From positions 1-8,839 of the forward strand of contig JAQGIJ010000145.1 in the NCBI GenBank assembly GCA_028291285.1: 8,839 nt of DNA. Direction: 5' to 3'. How positions within the stretch are numbered: the first letter of the stretch is position 1; every line of letters begins with the position of its first letter. This document shows, piece by piece, positions 1 through 5,658 of this stretch. This DNA comes from Phenylobacterium sp. GTDB lineage: Bacteria > Pseudomonadota > Alphaproteobacteria > Caulobacterales > Caulobacteraceae. A model generated the notes under the pieces. It had not been told where the DNA came from. It made no database searches and saw only the letters and a list, made by a program, of their open reading frames with translations. Position numbers and translations under genes: made by a program.

Positions 1-190
1 CGGCGCTGTCCTCGATCTGGCCGAGCGGCAGGCGGCCCACGTCGATCAGGTGCTGCGGCTGCTCGATGTCCAGCTTCATCAGGTCGAGCAGGTTGGTGCC
101 GCCGGCGATGAACTTCGACCCCGGCGTCTGGGCCGCCGCCTTCACGGCCGCCAGCGGGTCGGTGGCGCGCTCGTAGGTGAAGGGCCTCAT
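1..190 (-). CDS. Xanthine dehydrogenase-family FAD-binding subunit (medium, 'M' subunit), N-terminal 63 residues only
   Basis: This is the start of the FAD subunit of a three-part molybdenum hydroxylase. The FAD subunit passes electrons from the [2Fe-2S] subunit to its acceptor. The gene runs off the left edge, so only the N-terminal 63 residues are visible. They open [12 protein letters not shown] and carry the FAD-binding loop [11 protein letters not shown] at about residues 29-39, followed by [14 protein letters not shown]. This form of the loop is typical of the YagS/PaoB branch of the CO-dehydrogenase flavoprotein family. The ATG overlaps the stop of the [2Fe-2S] gene as ATGA, a 4-base overlap that implies translational coupling. 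In this family the next gene is normally the large molybdopterin-binding subunit, which would lie outside the window. The substrate (aldehyde, purine or other heterocycle) cannot be read from this fragment. Confidence 0.9.
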   Translation of the reverse strand, partial: MRPFTYERATDPLAAVKAAAQTPGSKFIAGGTNLLDLMKLDIEQPQHLIDVGRLPLGQIEDSA

Positions 191-693
191 GCCGTGGCCT
201 TCGCGGCGGCCTTGATGGCGTCGACGATCTGCGGATAGGCCGAGCAGCGGCAGATGTTGCCGCTCATCCGCTCGCGGATCTCCGCATCGGTGAGGCGGGC
301 GCGCTCGGCGATGTCGTCGCCGGCCTGGCTCGGCCAGTCGGCCTCGACCTCCTGCAGCATCGCCACCGCCGAGCAGATCTGGCCGGGCGTGCAGTAGCCG
401 CACTGGAAGGCGTCGGCCTCCAGGAAGGCGGCCTGCATGGGATGCAGCTTCTCGGGCGTGCCCAGCCCCTCGATGGTGATCACCTGGTCGCCGTCGTGCA
501 TCGCGGCCAGCGACAGGCAGGCGTTGATTCGCACCCCGTTCACCAGAACCGTGCAGGCGCCGCACTGGCCGTGGTCGCAGCCCTTCTTGGTGCCGCTGAG
601 CGCAAGGTGCTCACGCAGTGCGTCGAGCAGGGTGGTGCGCGGGTCGAGGTCGAGCGCCCGCGCCTGGCCGTTGACGGTGATCGTGGTCCGCAA
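187..693 (-). CDS. [2Fe-2S]-binding small subunit of a xanthine dehydrogenase / aldehyde oxidoreductase-family enzyme
   Basis: The 168-residue electron-transfer subunit of a molybdenum hydroxylase, carrying two [2Fe-2S] clusters. The N-terminal plant-ferredoxin-like domain (about 1-75) has the motif CDHGQCGAC plus a later Cys, giving C39, C44, C47 and C59. The C-terminal helical domain has CGYC (C98, C101) and CRC (C148, C150) in [12 protein letters not shown], next to the molybdopterin site. All eight cluster cysteines are present, and the length is normal for a stand-alone small subunit. The start is a TTG codon at 693, chosen because GGAGG lies 7 bases upstream and [10 protein letters not shown] is the expected beta-strand opening; no ATG or GTG gives a better start. 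There is no Tat signal peptide, so unlike periplasmic PaoA of E. coli the complex is probably cytoplasmic. It lies 64 bases after bolA on the same strand and overlaps the FAD gene. Confidence 0.93.
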   Translation of the reverse strand: MRTTITVNGQARALDLDPRTTLLDALREHLALSGTKKGCDHGQCGACTVLVNGVRINACLSLAAMHDGDQVITIEGLGTPEKLHPMQAAFLEADAFQCGYCTPGQICSAVAMLQEVEADWPSQAGDDIAERARLTDAEIRERMSGNICRCSAYPQIVDAIKAAAKATA

Positions 694-700
694 GAACGGC

Positions 701-705
701 CCTCC
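701..705 (-). promoter_or_regulatory. Strong Shine-Dalgarno (GGAGG) fixing the TTG start of the [2Fe-2S] subunit
   Basis: On the minus strand GGAGG is followed by a 7-base spacer (GCCGTTC) and then TTG. The good match and ideal spacing decide for the non-ATG start at 693. Confidence 0.75.
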
Positions 706-757
706 CGGGATTTGAAACGGCCGCGCCGCAGCGGCTCTGGATGCGGTCTATTTGTGG

Positions 758-1039
758 TCAGGCTTCGCCCGGCGCCAGGGCCCGTAAGGACAGGGCGTGC
801 ACCGGTCCCGCCAGCTCCTCGGCGAGCGCGCGGTAGACCATCCGCTGGCGGGCCACCTTGGCGGCGCCTTCGAACGCTGCGGCCTCGATCAGCACGTTGA
901 AATGGCTCTCCCCGCCTTCGCGCGCGCCGGCGTGCCCGTGGTGCCGCGCGGAGTCGTCCTCCACCTCCAGCCGGGTCGGCTGGAAGGCAGCGGTCAACTT
1001 GTCGCGGATAGTTTCAGCTATGGCGCCCATCGCCCGCAT
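758..1039 (-). CDS. bolA: BolA-family protein
   Basis: A small (93 aa) BolA-family protein. BolA proteins pair with monothiol glutaredoxins to handle [2Fe-2S] clusters, and some also act as transcription regulators. The fold signatures are visible: helix 1 (AETIRDKLTAAFQPTRLEVEDD), the core ESHFNVLI at 44-51, AFEGAAKVARQRMVY at 55-69, and the closing HALSL with the invariant C-terminal His81, the family's cluster ligand. A His-rich loop (HHGHAG, 33-38) lies where [H/C] loops bind metal. I chose the ATG at 1039; an in-frame TTG (1045) lies two codons upstream and another ATG (1030) three codons downstream, and none has a clear ribosome binding site. The gene is divergent from the J-domain gene, a common alphaproteobacterial arrangement, and is followed 64 bases later by the molybdenum hydroxylase genes. 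Confidence 0.88.
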   Translation of the reverse strand: MRAMGAIAETIRDKLTAAFQPTRLEVEDDSARHHGHAGAREGGESHFNVLIEAAAFEGAAKVARQRMVYRALAEELAGPVHALSLRALAPGEA

Positions 1040-1048
1040 CTTCAATTC

Positions 1049-1076
1049 TTGAACGCAACGCTCGTCCCCCCATACT
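1049..1076 (+). promoter_or_regulatory. Candidate promoter for a leaderless J-domain gene transcript
   Basis: TTGAAC (1049-1054), a 16-base spacer and CATACT (1071-1076) each match four of six sigma-70 consensus bases. A start site about 7 bases after the -10 would fall at the A of the ATG at 1083. No Shine-Dalgarno sequence precedes that ATG, which fits a leaderless message. Leaderless transcripts are known to be common in Caulobacter. This is a prediction from the sequence only. Confidence 0.4.
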
Positions 1077-1082
1077 TGCCCG

Positions 1083-1745
1083 ATGCCCGGCGCGTTTCAA
1101 TACAAGCCCAAATTCCTGGACATCCGCGTCCGCCCGCCCGCCGACGAGGAGGCGAGGGCCGCGGAAGAGGACGTCAACGCCCTGAAGCCGGGCGAGCGGG
1201 CGTGCGACCATCCGGGCTGCCGCCAGGCCGCGTCCGCCCGTGCGCCGAAGTCGCGCGACATGCTCAACGAGCACTACTGGTTCTGCCAGCCGCACGCAGC
1301 GGAATACAACCGCAACTGGGACTTCTTCGCCGGCATGAGCGAGGGCGAGATCCGCAAGCGCCAGCAGGACGAGCTGTTCACCGGCGGCCGACCCACCTGG
1401 GAGATGAAGGCCGGGCGCTTCTCGCGCGAGGCGGCCAGCTTCTCGGCCAAGTTCAGCAAGGGCAAGGGCGAGGGCTACCGCGACCCGTTCAACCTGTTCG
1501 GCAAGGGCGGCGCCTCCCCGCGGCCGGCGGAGCCGGAAGGCCCCAAGCTCGGCAAGATCGAACGCAGTGCGCTGGCCGAGCTCGACCTCGAGGCCGGCGC
1601 CAAGGGGCCCGCCATCCGCACCCGCTACACCGAGCTGGTGCGCCGCCTGCACCCGGACGCCAATGGCGGCGACCGCGCCGGCGAGCACCGCCTGCAACGG
1701 GTGATCCGCGCCTACCAGGCCCTGCGCAAGGCGGGCATGGTCTAG
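1083..1745 (+). CDS. J-domain (DnaJ-like) protein with N-terminal Cys/His cluster
   Basis: A 220-residue protein whose C-terminus is a compact J domain, the module that stimulates ATP hydrolysis by Hsp70 (DnaK). Helix II (IRTRYTELVRRL) leads to the diagnostic HPD at 190-192, then NGGDRAGEHRLQRVIRAYQALRKAG forms helix III and the protein ends there, so helix IV is missing. The N-terminal part is not DnaJ-like: it has C41-x4-C46 and WFC68-x2-H71, which could bind one zinc, followed by a conserved-looking aromatic stretch EYNRNWDFFAGM. A basic, Gly-rich linker follows (about 125-160). This architecture is the J-domain protein normally found beside cobS and bolA in Alphaproteobacteria, which suggests a chaperone role linked to the cobaltochelatase, though that is inferred from context. 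The start lacks a ribosome binding site. It converges on the phosphatase gene with only 10 bases between stop codons. Confidence 0.9.
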   Translation: MPGAFQYKPKFLDIRVRPPADEEARAAEEDVNALKPGERACDHPGCRQAASARAPKSRDMLNEHYWFCQPHAAEYNRNWDFFAGMSEGEIRKRQQDELFTGGRPTWEMKAGRFSREAASFSAKFSKGKGEGYRDPFNLFGKGGASPRPAEPEGPKLGKIERSALAELDLEAGAKGPAIRTRYTELVRRLHPDANGGDRAGEHRLQRVIRAYQALRKAGMV

Positions 1746-1747
1746 GC

Positions 1748-1756
1748 CGACCGCCC
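1748..1756. repeat. 9-base direct repeat CGACCGCCC, left junction copy
   Basis: This copy starts 2 bases after the J-domain gene's stop and touches the stop codon of the phosphatase gene. An identical copy at 8350-8358 directly precedes the cobS start codon. The two bracket the block that separates two normally adjacent genes. The match is exact, but a 9-mer in GC-rich DNA can occur by chance. Confidence 0.4.
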
Positions 1757-3153
1757 TACCCCACCTGCCCCTTCTCGCAATGCGAGTGGCGGCCTTCGAT
1801 CTCGCAGCGGTTCATCAGCCGGCCGTCAACATCCCAGACCTTGACCGTCCAGCGGTCGGCGCGGCGCCGCTCCAGGGTCATGAAGCCGAAGCCGGCGATC
1901 CACGAGCTGAACGCCTCGACGCGGGCGCCGGCCGCAGGGCTGGCGTCGGCCGGCAGGTTCGCGGGCAGGGGCACGATGTCCTCCTGCGTGCCGGAGAAGC
2001 CGGCGATGAACTGGCTCGGGTGGTCGCTGGCGAAGCTCACCTGCTGCCACAGGTGGATGTGCCCGGAGAGGATCACGTCGACGCCCTTGGGCAGGATCGC
2101 GGGGTTGGCTTCGGCGAACACCGACTGGATGCCGCCGGTGACCGGCTCCAGCACCGCCTGGCCCGCCTTCATCTCGGCCGCGAAGCCCAGGATCGGCTTG
2201 TGCAGCGCCAGGAAGGTGAAGCCCGCGCGATGCGACAGCCGCTCGACCGCGGCCGCGTCGGCGGCGAAGGGCGCGTGGCGCGGATCGCCGGCGGGCGTCG
2301 GCTTGGTCCCCGCGGTGGTCAGGTCCGCGACGACGACCTGGGCGCCGGCGCCCAGGGGGATGGCGTAGGGCGCGCGGTCGTCGCCGGCGAGGTCGCGCGC
2401 GGGCTCGTTGCAGTCCGTCTCGGCCCGCAGCGGCCGCGGATCCAGGAAGCGCATCCAGCCCTGGCCGGCGCGGGCGCAGTCCTCGTGGTTGCCGCGCACC
2501 AGGACCCACGGCGCGGCGGCCAGCAAGGGCGCGCCCGGGCTGAAGAAGTCCGCCTGCCAGGCGTCCCAGCCATAGCCCCAGGGCGAACCCGCGCAGTTCG
2601 CCGCACCCGCCTCGCAGGGGTTCTCCCGGTACTCGTAGTCCCCGACATGTAGCACCAGGTCCGGCTTCCAGGCCGCCGCGCGCAAGGCGACCCGGTGGAA
2701 GGGATAGGCCGCGGGGTCGTTGCAGGCCTGATAGGCGTGGTCGGCGGCCTTCATCCGGCAGCCGGTGTCGCCGATCACCACGATGCGCCGCACCACGGCC
2801 TTGGGCGCGGGGAGCGTGCGGCCCGCGACGACGACGCGCCGCGCGCCCTTCGGCAGCCGGGCCTCGCAGGCGGTGACCGGGAAATCCGAGGCCTTGGAGA
2901 GCTTCGGGTCCGAGGCGGTGGGCCGCTGCGGCGCGCCGCCCGCCGCGACCCGCAGCCGCATCGGTCGGACCTTGCCGTCGATGGTGATCGAAGGACAGGC
3001 CCGAGCCTCGGTGATCACGCGCGCCTGAGCCGCGCCGTCCGGCCCCATGACCACCATGGCGGAAAGCTCGCCGGCGGCCACCTGACCGGCCAGGGCGAGC
3101 GCGAGCACGGCCACGGCCGGGCCCATCTTGGATCGACCCCGCCTGCGCGCCAT
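1756..3153 (-). CDS. Secreted purple acid phosphatase-like metallophosphoesterase
   Basis: A 465-residue calcineurin-like phosphoesterase, predicted to hydrolyse phosphate monoesters outside the cytoplasm. The N-terminus is a signal peptide: basic MARRRGRSK, then a hydrophobic core and a likely cut near VAAG (about residue 28). The metal-site motifs occur in the order and spacing of purple acid phosphatases: GDTG (D129), GDYEY (D172, Y175), GNHE (N222, H223), LALH (H318) and GHIH (H365, H367). All seven metal ligands of that family are present, including the tyrosine that ligates Fe(III). Residues 30-118 form an extra N-terminal domain of unclear fold. Ten cysteines lie in the mature protein, consistent with disulfides. 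The gene follows the TonB receptor by 13 bases, and its ribosome binding site overlaps the receptor's stop codon. True substrate and metal content are not shown by the sequence. Confidence 0.88.
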   Translation of the reverse strand: MARRRGRSKMGPAVAVLALALAGQVAAGELSAMVVMGPDGAAQARVITEARACPSITIDGKVRPMRLRVAAGGAPQRPTASDPKLSKASDFPVTACEARLPKGARRVVVAGRTLPAPKAVVRRIVVIGDTGCRMKAADHAYQACNDPAAYPFHRVALRAAAWKPDLVLHVGDYEYRENPCEAGAANCAGSPWGYGWDAWQADFFSPGAPLLAAAPWVLVRGNHEDCARAGQGWMRFLDPRPLRAETDCNEPARDLAGDDRAPYAIPLGAGAQVVVADLTTAGTKPTPAGDPRHAPFAADAAAVERLSHRAGFTFLALHKPILGFAAEMKAGQAVLEPVTGGIQSVFAEANPAILPKGVDVILSGHIHLWQQVSFASDHPSQFIAGFSGTQEDIVPLPANLPADASPAAGARVEAFSSWIAGFGFMTLERRRADRWTVKVWDVDGRLMNRCEIEGRHSHCEKGQVG

Positions 3154-3162
3154 GCCCGCCTG

Positions 3163-3168
3163 TCTCCT
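3163..3168 (-). promoter_or_regulatory. Ribosome binding site of the phosphatase gene, overlapping the receptor stop codon
   Basis: AGGAGA on the minus strand begins inside the receptor's TAG stop (3167-3169) and lies 9 bases before the phosphatase ATG. Ribosomes ending the receptor would stop on this site, so the two genes are probably translationally coupled in one transcript. Confidence 0.7.
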
Positions 3169-5458
3169 AGAAGTTCACGCGTGCGGAGACCTGGAAGTCC
3201 CGCCCGGTCTGGAAGTAGTAAAGGTCGGTGGCCGAGAGGGTGTTGAACACCTTCCCGCCCTGCTTGATCTGCACCAGTTTCTTGGTGTCGAACAGGTTGT
3301 AGATCGCCGCCTCGAGCCGGATGCGGCCGAGATTGCGCACCACGGTCAGGTCGACGTTCGCGTAGGGCTTGACCTTGAAATTGTCCGGCTCGCCTTCCGC
3401 GCCCCATTGCGTGCCGACCAGCTTGTCGGTGAGCGAGATCGACCAGTCCTGCGGCTTCCAGATAATGCCCGCGGCGGCGGTCCACTTGGGGGCGTTGGCG
3501 ATCTGCTTGCCGCCAGTGACGATCACGGGCTGGCCGGCGATCGTGGTCGCGCCGCCTTCGGCCTTGGCGCTGTTCAAGGAGCCGTTGGCGAAGAGGAAGG
3601 TCTGCGCGGCGACCTCGAAGGTCCCCTGCGCCTCGGCGCCTTTGTAGATGGCGCCGCCGAGGTTGTAGAAGATGGTCTCGCCGGCCTGCGGGCCGCTGGT
3701 CACCGAGATCGACTGGAACTTGTTCTTGAACTCGATGTAGTAGAGGTCGGCGTCGAGGCTGAACCGGCCGCCGTGGAAGACCGTGCCCACCTGGTAGTTC
3801 TTGCTCTCCTGCGGCTTCTCGTCAGCCGGATTGGGGATCTGCACCTGCAGCGTGCTGAGCGGCGGGACCAGCATGCCGGTCGCATACTGCGCATAGGCCG
3901 ACCAGTTCGAGGCCAGCTTGTAGTTCGCCGTCAGGAAGTAGAGCGTCTTGGTCCAGGTGGCCGAGCCGTTGAACACCGTGCCGGAGCCCTGGTTGATCGG
4001 CGCGTTCACCGTGCGCTTGAAGTGGACGTACTTGACGCCGGGCGTGATCGTCAGCGCGTCCGTGGGCCGGAATTCAAAGTCGACGAACGGCTCGTACTGG
4101 TCCCAGGTGGAGGCCTGGACGTAGTTGATGTTCGAGGCCGCGCCGCGCAGGCAGGTGACGCCCGGCTGCAGCGTCGGGCACTTCTCCGCAAGATCGGGCA
4201 GCCCCGTGTTGAGGTCATAGTCCTTGCGCGCGCGCTTGGACTTCGAGGTCTCCAACCAGACTCCCGCCTTGATCGCGCCGAACGGCAGGTCCTGGGTGAC
4301 CCGCAGGACGTCGCCGTAGACGTGGTAGTAGTTGAGCTTGGTGTAGCCGGGGATGTCGCCCGCGGGGATGGTCTTCTCCGGCGCCCGCGTGCCGGTGGTG
4401 TCCTGCGGCGAGAGCGTGTGGTTTGAGTAATAATAGGTGTAGGCGGTGTTATCGAGGTGGGTCGATGACGTCAGGTCGCCGTCCAGCCGTGCATAGTTGA
4501 AGTTTGTCTTCTTCTTGACCGTGTTGTACTCGGTGAAGAAGGGCGAGGTCTTGTCGCCGCTCTGGAGAGCGAACCGCTTGCCCAGCGTGTTCACCTGCGC
4601 CAGCGTCAGCCCGTTGTTGTCGTCCTGGTAGACCCAGGTGTAGTTGTACACACCGTAGAGGGTCAGCTTCCAGCTGTCGTTGATCGGCGTCACCGAGCGC
4701 AGCATGAAGTTGGCGCCCTGGGAGTTCGAGCTCGTCAGATAGCCGTCGGTGGTGAAGGCCGAGACGCCGATCAGGGCGCGCGTGCCGTGCAGCGCGTCGA
4801 TGGTCCCGGTGTTGGCCTTCACGATGGCTTGCCAGCTGTTCCACGAGCCGGTGGTGACCGAGGCCGAGCCGCCGGCCTCCTCCGCCACTTCCGGCGAGAA
4901 CAGGTTGATCGAGCCGCCGAAGCTCGCCTGCCCCATCTGGCCGGCCTCGCCGGGCCCGCGGTCGACCACCACCGCGCCGATGGTGGCGGCGGGGAAGAAG
5001 GAGGTCGAGTGGTGGGTGGGGTCGTTGGTGTCGCCGAACGGGATGCCGTCGTAGGTGACGTTGTACTGCCCGTCCTGGAAGCCGCGCAGCGTGGTCTTCG
5101 TCTCGTAATAGCCCGGGCCGTTGAAGGAGAGACCCGAGATGCTGGGGCTCAGCAGGACCGCCTGGGTGTAGTCGCCGGTCTGCGGCACGAACTGGTCGAT
5201 CGCCTCGCGGGTGATGATCGCCTGCGGTTCGGTGGCCTCCAGCGAGGCCTTCACCGGCGCCGCCCGGGCCGCGTCCGTCGTGCCGACCACCGTCAGCTCG
5301 TCCACGCGGTTGCCGTAGTCCGCCTGTTCGTTGGTGGGCTTGGCGAGGTCGTCGGCCAGCGCCGGCGCGCCCGCCAGCACCAGCGCCAGGGCCGAGCCGA
5401 CGGCCAGGGAAATGCGACGGCCCGCGCGACGGCGAGCCTGCAAGTGTGTCGATGTCAT
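3167..5458 (-). CDS. TonB-dependent outer-membrane receptor
   Basis: A 763-residue gated outer-membrane beta-barrel importer energised by TonB-ExbBD. It has a signal peptide (MTSTHLQARRRAGRR, hydrophobic core, cut near ALA-DD at about 35/36) and a TonB box (DELTVVGT, 53-60). The plug domain (about 66-190) contains TLRGFQDGQYNVTYDGIPFG and ASFGGSINLFSPE. The barrel follows and ends with the typical YNLFDTKK (720-727) and a terminal phenylalanine for BAM recognition. There is no FecA-type N-terminal signalling domain, so it is not a sigma-regulator transducer. Two cysteines (C427, C436) probably close a disulfide in one surface loop, and basic runs (VKKK at about 314-317, KSKRARK at 406-412) could favour an anionic ligand. 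Length is normal. It is the first gene of a pair with the phosphatase, which suggests import of a phosphorylated compound or its breakdown product. The ligand itself is unknown. Confidence 0.93.
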   Translation of the reverse strand: MTSTHLQARRRAGRRISLAVGSALALVLAGAPALADDLAKPTNEQADYGNRVDELTVVGTTDAARAAPVKASLEATEPQAIITREAIDQFVPQTGDYTQAVLLSPSISGLSFNGPGYYETKTTLRGFQDGQYNVTYDGIPFGDTNDPTHHSTSFFPAATIGAVVVDRGPGEAGQMGQASFGGSINLFSPEVAEEAGGSASVTTGSWNSWQAIVKANTGTIDALHGTRALIGVSAFTTDGYLTSSNSQGANFMLRSVTPINDSWKLTLYGVYNYTWVYQDDNNGLTLAQVNTLGKRFALQSGDKTSPFFTEYNTVKKKTNFNYARLDGDLTSSTHLDNTAYTYYYSNHTLSPQDTTGTRAPEKTIPAGDIPGYTKLNYYHVYGDVLRVTQDLPFGAIKAGVWLETSKSKRARKDYDLNTGLPDLAEKCPTLQPGVTCLRGAASNINYVQASTWDQYEPFVDFEFRPTDALTITPGVKYVHFKRTVNAPINQGSGTVFNGSATWTKTLYFLTANYKLASNWSAYAQYATGMLVPPLSTLQVQIPNPADEKPQESKNYQVGTVFHGGRFSLDADLYYIEFKNKFQSISVTSGPQAGETIFYNLGGAIYKGAEAQGTFEVAAQTFLFANGSLNSAKAEGGATTIAGQPVIVTGGKQIANAPKWTAAAGIIWKPQDWSISLTDKLVGTQWGAEGEPDNFKVKPYANVDLTVVRNLGRIRLEAAIYNLFDTKKLVQIKQGGKVFNTLSATDLYYFQTGRDFQVSARVNF

Positions 5459-5462
5459 TATG

Positions 5463-5486
5463 CCCCTTCGCCGACGAGTCGCCGAC
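5463..5486 (-). promoter_or_regulatory. Receptor leader: ribosome binding site AAGGGG preceded by two copies of GTCGGCGA
   Basis: AAGGGG (5463-5468) sits 4 bases before the receptor ATG at 5458. Directly upstream, GTCGGCGA occurs twice (5479-5486 and 5468-5475), 11 bases apart; the second copy overlaps the ribosome binding site by one base. The role of the repeat is unknown, and it may be chance. Confidence 0.45.
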
Positions 5487-5548
5487 GTCCCTCGTTATTT
5501 GAGGCGGCTAATCGGGGGTTCCATGACAGCTAGGCAAATGAAGTTTTG

Positions 5549-5577
5549 ACGTCACCTTGATGACGACCTGACGACAA
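5549..5577 (-). promoter_or_regulatory. Candidate PhoB (Pho) box upstream of the receptor-phosphatase pair
   Basis: On the minus strand three 7-base units occur at exact 11-base steps: TTGTCGT (5571-5577), TCGTCAT (5560-5566) and GTGACGT (5549-5555). The Pho-box half-site is CTGTCAT with a 4-base spacer; the units match it at 5, 5 and 4 of 7 positions. The array lies 91-119 bases before the receptor start. The 11-base period is how PhoB dimers stack, so phosphate-starvation control is plausible. The matches are imperfect and I see no convincing -10 downstream, so this remains tentative. Confidence 0.4.
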
Positions 5578-5628
5578 CTTTAACCTAAGCCACACTACAG
5601 CTTGGGGATTTCCCGATCCATTTGGTCT

Positions 5629-5652
5629 GCGGCCGGAACATCTCCCGGCCGC
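5629..5652 (-). terminator. GC-rich hairpin after the aminotransferase gene
   Basis: GCGGCCGG and CCGGCCGC form a perfect 8-base stem around an 8-base loop, beginning 7 bases after the aminotransferase stop. No T-run follows on the minus strand, so it is not a canonical intrinsic terminator. It may slow transcription or protect the 3' end. It separates the aminotransferase from the receptor-phosphatase pair in the 200-base gap at 5459-5658. Confidence 0.4.
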
Positions 5653-5658
5653 TTCCGG

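Noticed and set aside
725..735. GCCGC-A-GCGGC palindrome between bolA and the [2Fe-2S] gene
   Set aside because: A one-base loop cannot form a stable hairpin, and no T-run follows, so it is not called a terminator.
797..2368. Long plus-strand open frame of 523 codons
   Set aside because: It runs across bolA, the J-domain gene and the phosphatase in other frames, and its product is an Arg/Pro/Ala-rich composition typical of GC-rich shadow frames.
3128..4426. 432-codon plus-strand open frame antisense to the receptor
   Set aside because: No domain is recognisable, and the receptor on the other strand is unmistakable. High third-position GC readily makes such antisense frames.
5523..5529. Perfect single CTGTCAT half-site on the minus strand
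   Set aside because: No partner half-site lies 11 bases to either side, and it is not in phase with the three-unit array upstream.
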